From the NCBI GenBank assembly GCA_039105265.1, contig JAPFFF010000005.1, positions 3,643,501 through 3,707,500 of the forward strand: DNA of 64,000 nt, given 5' to 3'. The notes beneath the pieces were generated by a model. The model did not search any database. It worked only from the letters and a program-made list of their open reading frames with translations, and was not told where the DNA came from. This DNA comes from Tritrichomonas musculus. Lineage: Eukaryota > Parabasalia > Tritrichomonadida > Tritrichomonadidae. A program made the position numbers and the translations under genes. Below, piece after piece: positions 1-11,841 of the stretch; the stretch's first letter is position 1; the number at the start of each line of letters is the position of its first letter.

Positions 1-699
1 ATATATTGCACATAATATAGTTGTAAAAAACAACAAATATTTATAAATATAAACTCTTTTGTTTTTTGCTCTTTTGAGTCATACTGATATAACTGTTAAA
101 ATCTTATTATTCAAAATTTATATACTTATATATTTGTTGTTTACATCCGTCTCTATTAATTTTTTTAATTTGAGAGTATTTTTTTATAAATAATTTATTC
201 AATATTTTTATTTATTTATAAATGAAAAAATTGAATAACAATTATATTTATCATTCAATCTTATAAATATATACATGCATAATTCCAATAATACTCTTAA
301 AATGATTGTAATTAATAATATGCAATATTAATATTATATAATTATTCAATTAATTAACTAATATAGAGGTGCGGACACCTACTTTACATTTTTAACGTTT
401 ATAAAAATATGTATATCTTTTTATGTATTAATAATTACTAAATAACATTTTGATATTATATTCTAGTGCACTTGTTTTATATATTTATTATTTAAATGTT
501 TTAAAATATCAATTATATAAGTTATAATAACACAAACAAGTATCCTATGAAAATAACCCAATCCAGCCACCTGATGGATGGATTGAAATTATAATGATTA
601 ATTATTATATATATTGGAAATTAATGATTAATTATGCATTTTGTTATTTTATAAATATTTCATATTTTGTTAAAAAGTTCATTTTAATGAGTTTTTACA
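1..699. other. AT-rich intergenic sequence
   Basis: No gene, RNA gene or convincing element end is visible. The only structure is two short hairpin-like palindromes, AGGTGCGGACACCT near 366 and an interrupted AATCCA/TGGATT pair near 550-577. Confidence 0.6.
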
Positions 700-701
700 T
701 A

Positions 702-2337
702 CTCTTCCCGCCCTACAAGTGAGAATACGTTTTATTTATTTCTTACGTTAAATATACGTTTTTTCTTTCACCTCAATTTCTTCTCAATTTGGATAGGAGC
801 TTAACGGTAATAAAATAATATTCAAAATATCTCAAAAAATCAATTATTATTTCTATATTTAAAGCATGTTATTATTTTATTATATAAATTATTTTAATGA
901 TAAAAGAAAATAAAGAAAAAATAAGAGGTTGAAAAAAAATAATTTTTAATATTTTATTGTTAGAAAATGTTTTGGGATTTATGACAGTCCATTTAATAGT
1001 ACGGGAAGTATAAGCGTTAATACTATTTTATCTATTTGGATTGGATTTTTTTCCATTGAAAATCATCATTATTGATTGGTAAATATTATTAGACTGTTTA
1101 ACTATTTGCTAATGGCATGCGACAAATTGAAAAGGTCATATGATATGAATTTAATTTGTTCATATAATATTTTAAAATTTATGAAAAAATAAAAAATTTT
1201 TGCATATTTGCAAATTTTTAAAAGATTGGAAGGTTTTCGGAAAATTTAACATAACGTATGATATTAACATCTAGATAAAGGTTTTAATTACCAAATAATA
1301 AAAGATCGATGACTTTTTTTATAAATGGTTTGTAACAATTTGAATAAAACTTTGTCAAAACAAACGAATAAGCGAGAAATCTGATTTATTTGGCATGAGA
1401 TAAATTGATTTTAATGAGTTAAATGCAAAAAAATAAGTTTGTAAAAGACAAATAATAAGCAATAAGTGAGGAAAAAGTAAAAAGATGATAATAAGTTCAA
1501 AATGAGTCATAAAAGCTAAAAAATGGAGTAATAACAACTGTTCATGATTAAAAAAGATATAAAATCTTGAAATAAAATTGAAAATATCTTCTTAATAAAA
1601 AAGAGGAAAAAAAAACTTGGAAATTATTAATAAAGCATGTATCTTTAAAAAATATACCATAAAAAAGGTTAACAAACCAAAATAAAGGAAAAATATGTAT
1701 CATCCTAAAATCTGCCCATTTAGAACTTTGCAAAAGGTTCCACCTCCTTAAAAAAACTTTTATGTTGTATTGAAAAGAAAAAAGATAAAAGTTTTTGCTT
1801 TGAAATTTGATAATTTTCTAAAAAGTTAAAATCTGCCCACTTTTTTTGAATTGGCACCTAGTGGTTATAGAACTATCTCTATATTTAAATAAATAATTGA
1901 CTGTTAATGTTTGACGAGTTGTTTTTAAGAAGATGTAAAATTAAATTTGAGCATATACAACATTTGTGCAAAAGATTGGTTCAATATGTAAATATAACAT
2001 AAGAATAGCTTTAAATAATTGTGAAAAGAATAAAGAAAGCTGATCTTTTCTATAAAATGCTAAACAAATATAAGAAAAATAATGATATGAAAAATTGAGA
2101 AAAACGATCAAATTCAGCATAACCAAAAATAGAATGGTCAATTTTGACTCCCCTATAAATATTTATTTTTTTAATATTAAGCCTCTGATATTATAGCATT
2201 TTAATTATATTTAAATAAATAAATATTATTTTTATTTTAAATACGTCTAAAAAAGGATTTATAATCTGAAAAATATGTTAACATTTTTTTGTTAACACCA
2301 AAAAAATAACGTTTTCCCACTTGTAGGGCGGGAAGGG
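702..2337. mobile_element. Degenerate TA-flanked DNA transposon, mariner-like ends
   Basis: The left end begins CTCTTCCCGCCCTACAAGTG and the right end is its near-perfect inverted copy (CACTTGTAGGGCGGGAAGGG). Both ends are flanked by TA (700-701 and 2338-2339), as expected for Tc1/mariner-type insertion. The spacing of about 1.6 kb fits a full mariner-sized element, but no intact transposase is readable inside, only short AT-rich open frames. It is therefore either a decayed autonomous element or a long non-autonomous derivative. The superfamily assignment rests on the TA duplication and the ends alone. Confidence 0.6.
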
Positions 2338-2440
2338 TATTTTTTTGAAATATTTAAATAAATAAAGAATTTATTTAGATTATAATTACATTTAAATATT
2401 GTACTTTTAATTTAATAAAGATATACTAAATATAGTTTAA

Positions 2441-3729
2441 GGGTGTACTGCTGTAAAATATATAAACCTTTCAAAATACAAAAATCTTATAGAAAATAAA
2501 TTCAATGGTGGCTTTTTCGGAAAAAGTTTAGGTCAATTTGCACATTTTTTCTCCTAAACGATCAAGACGAATATCCAATTTAATACGTTATTGTAGAAAA
2601 TAAATTCAATGGTTGCTCTTTCGGAAAAAGTTTAGATAGTTTAGAAATTAAATATTTTAATGATTGAAATATTTTTTTTATAATTTTGGTCTTAGATTTA
2701 TGTTATTTATTTCATTTTTACAGGAAGGAAATAATTTCACAAAAAAATTGAATAAAATAATTATTTCAGAAAAAGTTGAAATATATGAACAATTTTTAAA
2801 TAAGAGATTAAATTAATTTAAATTTATTTTATTCAGTAAACATTTATTTTTATATATTTATCTCTATTTATTATTTTATTTATAACTATATATTATTTAA
2901 ATATTGTTACATGTTAAATATTATATGCATCAATAAATATTATCACAATTAAAAAAACCAAAAATTATATATTGAATTGATCTTTCAAATATTCTCAAAT
3001 AGAAAAAATATTTTTAAACTTTTTCATAAATTATTTTTTTTATTATAATAAGATTATATCTATCTTTCTATGATTTATTTATATAATATTATTCTATTTA
3101 TATATCTATAATATAAATATATAAATATATTCTTAAAAATCATTTGATAATATTTTTTCTAGTAAAGTTTTTAACATAAAAAAAAATTAAATATATTTTT
3201 TTTTAATTTTAAAAGAATTAATATTGCAGTAAATATTTCCTTAAATAATTTAATATTGAAATTTATATAATATATAATTTATATAAACACAGAAAAATGA
3301 ATAATATATGCGAATAATATAATTAATAAGAAGGTTTATATATGATATAAAATCATAATGTCTTTCACAAAAAGTTATATAATTCTGATAATAAAACAAA
3401 TATCATAAAAAGTTTTATATTATTATTTCTTTTTGTATCTCATGAAATATTCGAAAAATATTAAATATATATTTAAATATAAATTAATAAATGAATACAA
3501 ATATATATATATATTTAAAAATAAGTTATATAATCTTTTTATAAAGAGATTTTCTTAATAATTATTTTGAAAATCAGATTTTTTTGAGATCTAAATATAA
3601 AAATAATTACTATTATATTTATTTATTTATTGTATTGTATTTAAAATAAAATTTATATTTTTAAAATTAATAATTGTTGCTTTTGAGAAAGCTCATTGAA
3701 TTTTTTCTTCAGAATTATCAAGTACACCC
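2441..3729. mobile_element. Possible TTAA-flanked inverted-repeat element
   Basis: The sequence GGGTGTACT at 2441 is matched by its reverse complement AGTACACCC ending at 3729, and each copy is bordered by TTAA (2437-2440 and 3730-3733). Subterminal blocks containing AAATTCAATG are also inverted but diverged. TTAA duplication is typical of piggyBac-type elements, yet TTAA is common in DNA this AT-rich and no transposase is visible. The ends could be coincidental. Confidence 0.35.
2490..2636. repeat. Direct repeat of about 43 bp
   Basis: Two diverged copies (2490-2532 and 2594-2636) share TAGAAAATAAATTCAATGG followed by a GCT.TTTCGGAAAAAGTTTAG block. They lie at the left subterminal region of the preceding candidate element and may be its subterminal repeats. 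Confidence 0.6.
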
Positions 3730-3909
3730 TTAATTTGATTCCGGCGTCCGAGCTGCAAAAATCAATTTTAAAATCATAAACATTAATAACGATTTTTTTT
3801 CAATAAAAAATATTTATTAAAATATTAAGCCAATATCTTTTTATATTTATATGTATATCATAGATTATATAACTTTTAATAATATTATATATATTATAAA
3901 AATATTTAA

Positions 3910-4382
3910 GGTACAAATCTAGTACGTTTAGAAACCGCAAATTTTTTTGACACTTTATTAAAACTAAAGGACATGTTATATAAAAAAATATTTTTATCAT
4001 AAAAATTTTATAAAAAAAAAAATAAAGTTCAGAATTTCAAATCTGACACGCATTCAAAATAAAACTTTTTCAATAGGACAAGGGGTCTCAATTATATAAC
4101 GGGCTTTCTCTCAATCTATAACGTACTAGATTTGTACCTTAAGATACAAATCCAGTACGTTATTTTTTTGAATAGGAAAACGTTTATTATTTGAATAGTT
4201 GCATGTCTCTGAAAAAGTTTAAATTGACTAGGTTTGTTTTTGACACTTATTTTACAATTTAAATAAAGATTATGACATGTTATATGAAATGAATGAAAAA
4301 ATCGTTTTTTATTTAACATGTCATCTTATTCTTTGAGAATGTCAAAAAAAATTGCGGTTACTAAATGTACTGGATTTGTACC
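3910..4382. mobile_element. Tandem pair of TTAA-flanked MITE-like elements
   Basis: Two inverted-repeat units, 3910-4138 and 4143-4382, share one TTAA between them and have TTAA at both outer borders. Each begins with G(G/A)TACAAATC(T/C)AGTACG and ends with its inverted copy. The left subterminal block of the first unit (AAACCGCAAATTTTTTTGAC) matches the inverted right block of the second, so the whole may instead be one element with an internal copy of its end. No coding capacity is seen. The unit length and TTAA borders suggest piggyBac-type MITEs, by inference. Confidence 0.55.
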
Positions 4383-4650
4383 TTAAAATAAATATAAACA
4401 ATTAATAAACTTTATATAACTGTATATTCTAAATATTGAAAGAAAAATGATCTGTCGAGTGGATAGAAGTTTCCATACCTTTGATCAATTATCGATATCG
4501 AAAATCGAGACTTAACAAGCCTAAATTTAGTAAATCAGATTTACTTGTTTTACAATCTTTGATCTGAATGATTTACTCTAAATGTGAATAATAAAAAATA
4601 AAAAAAGAAATGTAAAATAAATTAAATAATATTTTAAAACAAATAAAAAT

Positions 4651-7329
4651 CTATTCACACTGAATATCTTTTTCGCTCATCTTAAAGACAAGCAAGCGAT
4701 CAGAATAAGAATCCTCCACCTTTCCAGCATGATTAAACTTTTCCAATAAATTTGGTAATGGCTTATGTATTTGAGAAGAAAGGTTAGTCACGAAAAATTT
4801 GGTAGCTTCAGCAGTAGTGCAAATGTCCTGATTATTCATTAATTTTTCCATTGACACGGCAATTCCCTTTGAACCATAACTTTTTAAAAACTGCCAAAGA
4901 CTTTCATACAGCTGTAAATTTCCTCCACTGAATGTTTGAACCAGTTTGTTGTCGGGATATTCACGATCGATTGCATAAGCGGCGGCAACTCTAGATAAAG
5001 TCATTTCTGATTCATGATCAAAAAAAGCATCAACAATTGAGCCATAGCAAATATACAATAAAAAGACAAACAAATTAAATGATGGCTTTTTCAAATAAAT
5101 AATATCATTAATTGTCTTGAGATCAAGCACCAAGATATCGTTGAAGTAGGGAAGGCTATCATCAGTAGGTAATTCACAATCAAAAACAATGTGATGGTAT
5201 GGGGCTTGTTTGGCACCAACAATTGATAAAATGCAGGAGACTAATTTTGTAATTTTTTGGCAAAAAAACGTCAAATCATCTATTTCTTTTAAACGTATAG
5301 CTGGTAGAACGAAAGTTCCATTCTTTAAGATAATTTCACCCCAGGGTGCATTTGAAATTTTTGTCTCATTCCACTTTTGTTTTCCATTGGCATCTTCATA
5401 GAAATAACAAGGATAAAAGCCAAATCGTTTGAATTGAATTTGAACTGTTTTCGGGATATCAGTAATGAGATAAATAATTCCTCCAAAAGGTGATGCTATT
5501 TCAATTTCAACATCAGGTTCGATGAATACACGATGAGTGACTGATGGCCATCGATTCAGCGAGCATGGACGGAAGAGAAGGGGCGATGAATGTGCTCCAA
5601 CTTGGATAAGAAGAGGTGAGTCCGAAATAATGCGACCAATCGTGCCTGCCGGCAAAAATAAGCCTGTAAAATTCCAGATATTTGGAAGAACGTAGACGAC
5701 CATTGAATGATCAGAGAGATCAATAGGCAACTTTTTACCATCTGTTCCCAAAACATAAGCAGCTTCGTCAATAGCCTTTTCGCTGCCAGTAGTATCAGTA
5801 AATGATTCTGTATCAGTTATTACGAAACCATCATTATTATTATCATCATCGATAAAAATATTTTCACCATTCTTATCAGTATTATTGCTGCTTTCTTTGG
5901 AATTATTATTAGTAGAACTTTTGACACTGCTATTACTACTATTTTTATCATTCTTATTACCATCATTTATATTGCTGCAGGTATTATTGTCACTTTCTTT
6001 ATTGTTGGTGGGAGTTTGCAAATTCATGGCACTATTAATTCTACTGTTTTCTTCGGTGTTGGCACTACTTTGGTGGTTGTTGGTGGTAACACCATACAAA
6101 TTGTCGGGAAAAGATCCATGCAAATTTTTTATCTTTTGAGGAGGGATTTTTGGAATAACTTCTGTGAGTAAAATTGCAAATTCACTATGAATTGGAGTTG
6201 GAAGGAAAAAGCCATTTTTATCTATATATTTAATTTTCTCGACAAGATTCCAAGTGGCGGTTGCAATTTTAAAAGCTTCTTCAGAATAGAAAGGAAGCCC
6301 TTGAACATAGTAACGAAGAATACAAATAATATCATCAAATTCTTCCATTTTTGCAATACGTGCATTATTTTCTTCTTCATTATCTTCAGCTTTTTCAGCT
6401 TTTTGTTTTTCCAAGAAATCATTGACTTCTTCACAAATAAAATCTTCATCAAGAAGTTGTGTATATTTATTGCAAATTGATTCAAACGTATAACTTTCGA
6501 GAGATGGGAAAGTAAGATAAAGTGACTCATTATCAGATGAATCCATTGAATTTGATGATATGGATAAGCCTACTTGATTTAAAAATTTATTTAGAAGATA
6601 ATGTTGGACTTGACAGTTAGCAGGTGCTCCTCCGAAAATAAAAACAGATTTGCCATCATTGAGAAAGCTCATAAGCAATGATTCCATGGAAGAATCATAA
6701 GCTATACCAGATAATAATATAATATCATAATTTAAAGGAGCTTTAAGTTCCTGGCTGTTTTCAACAATTGATCCGTAAGATGATAGATATTTTGTTGCAT
6801 GCGCTGTTATTGATGATGGGAAGCCAACAAAAAGTAACTTTGTTGATATTGATTTATATCCTGAGCCCCATGAAATTAAATTTTCAAGAAATGCAGCTGA
6901 TTCTGGACATTCAAAAAACGTATTAGCGAGAAAGTCGATACTTCCAAAAAGCGCAATTCGCCCACTCTTCGGAATATATGCATCTGTTTCATCATTTTCA
7001 GAGGGATTTTTGGTATAAGGAAGACGGCCAATTGACAAAATTGGCAAGTCAATTGTTGATGCTTGATGATCATCTAATAATAAAGAAGCAACACATATTG
7101 GATAACCATTTGAAGTAAAATTAACAACCGGATAAATACTTTTCGGTAATTTAATTCCTTTGACACCTTGCAAAATTGCTTGAGCATCGAGTTTTACTAA
7201 TTCAGATGGCTCTAGTTGAACAGGTGCGTAAATATCCTCTTCTTCATCATTGAAATCAAAAGGAATTTTGGAAACTCCACCCCTTCTTGGACTGTTAGCA
7301 ACTTTGGGGCTGGATGTTCCACATCCCAT
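4651..7329 (-). CDS. TCAF/M60-like protein, predicted lipid-anchored
   Basis: This is an 892-residue host protein. Residues 1-6 read MGCGTS, which fits N-myristoylation at Gly2 and palmitoylation at Cys3, suggesting membrane attachment. Residues about 40-290 resemble the N-terminal region of TCAF/FAM115 proteins. Residues about 415-500 form a low-complexity Asn/Ser/Asp linker. Residues about 550-670 match the beta-rich accessory half of M60-like (enhancin-type) peptidases, including a QVGAHSSPL stretch, FGGIIYLI and NAPWGEI. The zinc site HExxH expected downstream in catalytic M60 proteins is not visible, so a binding or scaffold role is more likely than proteolysis. The first ATG gives the lipidation motif, which supports this start. 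It stands alone, flanked by repeats. The family call comes from remembered motifs and is moderately sure. Confidence 0.65.
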   Translation of the reverse strand: MGCGTSSPKVANSPRRGGVSKIPFDFNDEEEDIYAPVQLEPSELVKLDAQAILQGVKGIKLPKSIYPVVNFTSNGYPICVASLLLDDHQASTIDLPILSIGRLPYTKNPSENDETDAYIPKSGRIALFGSIDFLANTFFECPESAAFLENLISWGSGYKSISTKLLFVGFPSSITAHATKYLSSYGSIVENSQELKAPLNYDIILLSGIAYDSSMESLLMSFLNDGKSVFIFGGAPANCQVQHYLLNKFLNQVGLSISSNSMDSSDNESLYLTFPSLESYTFESICNKYTQLLDEDFICEEVNDFLEKQKAEKAEDNEEENNARIAKMEEFDDIICILRYYVQGLPFYSEEAFKIATATWNLVEKIKYIDKNGFFLPTPIHSEFAILLTEVIPKIPPQKIKNLHGSFPDNLYGVTTNNHQSSANTEENSRINSAMNLQTPTNNKESDNNTCSNINDGNKNDKNSSNSSVKSSTNNNSKESSNNTDKNGENIFIDDDNNNDGFVITDTESFTDTTGSEKAIDEAAYVLGTDGKKLPIDLSDHSMVVYVLPNIWNFTGLFLPAGTIGRIISDSPLLIQVGAHSSPLLFRPCSLNRWPSVTHRVFIEPDVEIEIASPFGGIIYLITDIPKTVQIQFKRFGFYPCYFYEDANGKQKWNETKISNAPWGEIILKNGTFVLPAIRLKEIDDLTFFCQKITKLVSCILSIVGAKQAPYHHIVFDCELPTDDSLPYFNDILVLDLKTINDIIYLKKPSFNLFVFLLYICYGSIVDAFFDHESEMTLSRVAAAYAIDREYPDNKLVQTFSGGNLQLYESLWQFLKSYGSKGIAVSMEKLMNNQDICTTAEATKFFVTNLSSQIHKPLPNLLEKFNHAGKVEDSYSDRLLVFKMSEKDIQCE

Positions 7330-7656
7330 TTTTAAATTATCAGATTTTGAACCAATATTTTTTGAATGCTTCTTTCTGAATTTTTAGTTTCATAACTGTT
7401 TTTTCTTTTGAAAATCATATTTTTTTTGAATAATAAATTAAAAATAACGAGCATTATTCAATATTTTTTTTCAATATATATATAAACAAAAGTTTTAACT
7501 ATCACCATTATTTATTCTAAACAAAATGTTGGGGAAAAAATGATGAATTGAATTTTGGGCCATATTTTGTGTTTTATGGTTAATGTTGTATGAATGATAT
7601 TTAACTCAAAAATTTTGAAATTTCTATCATTCTAGAATGATTTTGTAGCAATTTGT

Positions 7657-7733
7657 GGAAGATTTCGTAATTATCCGGGGAAGATTTCGTAATTATCTGA
7701 GGAAGATTTGGCAATTATCCGGGGAAGATTTCA
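7657..7733. repeat. Short tandem repeat, about four units of 22-25 bp
   Basis: The unit GGAAGATTT(C/G)(G/-)(T/C)AATTATC recurs four times with small changes, upstream of the host TCAF/M60-like gene. No function is evident. Confidence 0.7.
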
Positions 7734-7886
7734 AAATAAGTAATTAAATTATTTTTTTCAAAGAATATTTAGCCAAATGATTCAAAAAGTCATTCATCCA
7801 CATTAATTTGATAACGGTTTTAAGGCCAAATTTGGCCTTTGAAGTACGGGCAATTACGATTTCCCATAACTCTTTAATAATAAATA

Positions 7887-10800
7887 TATAGGTAGACTCG
7901 AACTTGATCTCCTAAAAAGTCGTAAATAGGACTTAAAGCCTAAAAAGTTTATCTCAAAAAATCATTAATTTGATTTAAAGTCTAAAAAGTTTATCTCAAA
8001 AAATCTTTAATTTAATTTTAAGTCTAAAAAGTTTATCTCAAAAAATCATTAAATTGAATTAAAGTCTAAAAAATTTCATCTAATTCGTCATTAAAATATT
8101 CTATTCCCTCAAAAGTTTATCTCAAAAAGTCTCTCAATTTATAACTAACTAGAAAAACATTTATACCAAAAAATCAAATTATTATGGCTATGTCTCGAAC
8201 TTTTTTGATCAAAAAATCTTTAAAATAACCTTTTAAGTGGTACTTATTATTACAATTAATCGTAATAGATATATTAAAATAACTTTAAAATATGCAAATG
8301 AATTTCTTTCTTTTAATATTATTGTTCATTCAATCTAAAATACATGTATATCATATTTATTATTTAGAAATGGAATTGATTCATAGTAATGTTGAATAAT
8401 ATAATTATTATATTTTTGTAGAAGAATTATATTTTATTTTTAATACGTAAATTCCATAGAATAATATCTATAGAATATATTCTATAGATGGTATGAATTT
8501 CTTTATTTCTTTATGATCTTCTATAGACAAAAAGCTTTGTTTGCCTACCGTAAAAGTGCCAAAAACTTGATTTCTAAATTTTTAATCAATTTATATCTTG
8601 ATAAAAAAATATTTTTGTTTAAAATAATAGATTAATTAATTTAAAATAACTATTTTAGATATTATATTTATTTATCAAATTTAATTTTTATATATAAAAG
8701 ATTAGAATTAGAAAATGTAAAATGAATACCCTTATCCCACTTAATTTGGCACAAAACTTTTTGTTTGATATTTAAAAAGTTATACAATATAAGTGATAAA
8801 AAAGTGTCAATGATTGAATACTTATTTGTCCGTGGTCCAACATTTAATATTGAACAAGCACTATAAGATCTATTATATACGCACCAATTATACGTATAAA
8901 AAGAAATTTACATTAATTTAAATTAATTTTTCTAAAGCACATGAAGAAATGATGGCAATTTTAGGAACATTTTAAATATTTTCAAAGATTTACAAACAAG
9001 ATGTATCTTATGATATTTTTATTCAAAGATTACAAAAACAAACTTTACAATTATTGCAAAAATAGAAAGCATGGTTTAGTTTTTCTCAATCAAATTCAAG
9101 AAAATAGATTTCTGTAATCACTTTATTTCACAGAAATAATATTCATTGAAAAAAAAATATTAAGATAAATTTACAAGGTTTAAACAGTTTAGATAAGGAT
9201 TTTTTGAAGTACTGCTGATTTTCAAATTTGAGTTCTTTTTCTGCCCATTTCTCAATTTCTGCCCTTTTTTCAAATCAACTTATGTGCATATTTTTTATTT
9301 AATTTAAAAAGGGCAGAAATTTTGTTTTTTACTAATCATTTTTTCACTATTCAGAAATTTGTCTTAAAATTCGAGGAATTAAATTAATTAAAATATATTT
9401 TAATTAACATTAAACTATTTGTTTTGGATTTTGTGAAAGACTGATTCCATATTAAACGATATATTTTTAACTCTTATTTTTTTTTTATTGCATTAAATAT
9501 TTTATGTTTTTTTTTTTTTTTTTTTAAAACGCATCAGTCTAAATCAATTCTAAAAATAAAAGGTTCTAGTTCACTTTTGCAATGATTTAATTAATATCGA
9601 AAGTTATATAATATGAACATTTCTTAATATACTTGGTTTTTTGATATATAATGTATTAAGAACTTATTTCTTTTAGTAAAAAATCGTTTACATTGGCAAT
9701 ATATAAAAAATAAAATAAAAATATATTAAAATGGAATTTCGAAAAATAAAGCCATATTTTTTATGTATGGAAAATGTTTAATATCCAATTTAATTCTTAT
9801 TTTAAAAATAAAAGCTGAAAATATCAAGTACTTGTTGGAAAAAATGAAATTATATGTAAAAAAAAATAGACTCATTTTGAGATTTCTGTTAGTTATTGTA
9901 ATGGCATATTCGGAATGATGAAACTATATTATATTTTGGGAATCGTTAAAAATTTTTGATTTTTTGGTGATTATATCTGCTGATGAAATTAAGGGTTTTT
10001 GTAGAAAAAAATAGATAGTAGTATACATGTATATAGTTATTAGTTTTAAAATGATTATGAGGAGTAAATGCGATTTCGATGAAGCAATCCTTGAATAATT
10101 GAAAATCTTGAAAATTAAGGTTCGTAAAATTTGCTATAAATCTGCATGATAATTCGTTGTTATGTTACTTAATTCATATTTCAGTCTAGCCACGCAACGA
10201 TAAAAGCAGCACGAACTAGCACGCTATCTTGAAAAAATAAAAATAAATAAACGTTCTCCATATGATAAATTGAATATAATAAACGGTCGTTTTAGCTAAA
10301 ATATGAATATTATCAAAAAGTTTTGTGCCAAATTAAGTGGGATAAGGGTATTTATTTCGCATTGATAGCTCATCTTTTTTTAGAGCAATGAAAAGTTTAT
10401 TTTATAATAGTGTATCATATTTACTTTATTTAAAACTTGAAATTTTTAGATCAATCTTTTTGAAAATAAAAAAAGTATGTGAAGCTATTTTTATTCATAA
10501 ATTATATGATTTTTAATAAGAAAAGTTTGAAAATAAGTATAGAAACTATTACAATTTTAAAGAAAATTGAGAATCTATAATACTTATTAATTCATGATTG
10601 CCCTTTAATGTAAAATGGAAATTAATTTTCCAAAAAAGATATTTTGGGAGATATAACCTACTTTATCCTAGAAAAAGGATCTCTTTTCTACAAGAAAAAA
10701 AATATATTTCAAAAAAAAAGACTTTTTGATTTTTTAAAAAAGAGTATTTAGCATAATTTCAAAGATTTTTTGATCAAAAAAGTTCGAGACATAGCCATAA

Positions 10801-11094
10801 TAATTTGATTTTTTGGTATAAATGTTTTTCTAGTTAGTTATAAATTGAGAGACTTTTTGAGATAAACTTTTGAGGGAATAGAATATTTTAATGACGAATT
10901 AGATGAAATTTTTTAGACTTTAATTCAATTTAATGATTTTTTGAGATAAACTTTTTAGACTTAAAATTAAATTAAAGATTTTTTGAGATAAACTTTTTAG
11001 ACTTTAAATCAAATTAATGATTTTTTGAGATAAACTTTTTAGGCTTTAAGTCCTATTTACGACTTTTTAGGAGATCAAGTTCGAGTCCACCTAT
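7887..11094. mobile_element. Foldback-like element with 335-bp inverted repeats
   Basis: Long inverted repeats lie at 7887-8221 and 10761-11094 and start TATAGGT(A/G)GACTCGAAC. Each arm holds tandem 25-30 bp units built on AAAAAGTTTATCTCAAAAAA, a structure typical of foldback-type elements. The space between the arms holds a separate TA-flanked element (8729-10348), which appears to have inserted later. No transposase is readable in the remaining internal sequence (8222-8728 and 10349-10760). It ends about 130 bp before the outer Polinton. Confidence 0.65.
8729..10348. mobile_element. Mariner-like TA-flanked element nested in the foldback element
   Basis: The ends CCCTTATCCCACTTAATTTG and its inverted copy are perfect over about 35 bp and are each bordered by TA (8727-8728, 10349-10350). 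The 1.6 kb length fits Tc1/mariner. No intact transposase frame is seen, so it is decayed or non-autonomous. The perfect ends suggest that its ends have decayed less than those of the 702-2337 element. Confidence 0.65.
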
Positions 11095-11223
11095 AAATCA
11101 TTTTATGACAAAAATTACACAATCTTTGATAATTTATTTTAACATAAAATAATGTATATTTATTTAATTATTACCAAGATAAAAGTGAATTATGTTTTCC
11201 GAATATTTACTTAAAAAATAAAT

Positions 11224-11228
11224 GAAGT
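11224..11228. repeat. Target-site duplication of the outer Polinton, left copy
   Basis: GAAGT directly precedes the left inverted repeat, and the identical GAAGT at 60849-60853 directly follows the right one. A 5-bp duplication fits the 5-6 bp range known for Mavericks. Confidence 0.85.
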
Positions 11229-11841
11229 AGTAGTATAGTATAGGCTCCGCTACCGCCAAGCCTATACTTGGGGGCTCCGCAGAGGCTCCGCACCCCACTA
11301 CTCCAGGGGTTCGCACCCCTGGACCCCCTCAAAAGGCCCCCACATTCAAAAAGTTCGCAGCAAAAAAAATCCAAACTCATACTTTTATCGTCTCGTTATC
11401 AAAATTATTTTAGCCCAAAAAAATCGACCTAAATGAATTTGTGGGATAAATCCCACCGGGGGCATATCCCCCGGATGGTCTGGGCTAAAGCCCAGCATGC
11501 ATCCCCCCTCTTTTGCTTACGCAAAATCTTTTTCTTTTTTGTTCTCTCCCCCCCTCTCGTCCCCCCCCCGCTGGGGGGGGCTCAGATTACCTTCGGGCTA
11601 TATATCTAAACACCTAGGGAGGCTCACTCCTAATGTCGTTCGCTAATATAGAATCTTTTTTTATTATATGTAGTAGTATATATAAATGGCGTGATTTCTT
11701 AACGTTCCGTCAAGAAATCCCAACCATTTTTTGTTAAGATATCCCTTCGAATCAAGAAGTTGTTTTATAATGATTGAAATGTACCCGACGCTCAATCCAG
11801 CTGAAGAACAAACACCAATCCCTATGGAGCACGCTTTCTTT
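11229..11841. repeat. Left terminal inverted repeat of the outer Polinton
   Basis: It pairs with 60239-60848. The terminal 350 bp are GC-rich against the AT-rich host and contain five compact hairpins (11303-11322, 11441-11456, 11456-11474, 11480-11495, 11561-11580). The inner edge carries a copy of the first codons of the penton gene (from 11769), because the right repeat overlaps the start of that gene. The stop codon of the adjacent fibre-like gene overlaps the inner edge. Confidence 0.92.

Noticed and set aside
1355-2141. Short minus-strand frames inside the 702-2337 element
   Set aside because: They are Phe/Leu/Ile-rich, as expected for AT-rich noncoding DNA, and show no transposase motif.
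5885-6139. Leucine-rich plus-strand frame in the host gene
   Set aside because: It is the reverse of the Asn/Ser/Asp linker of the TCAF/M60-like protein.
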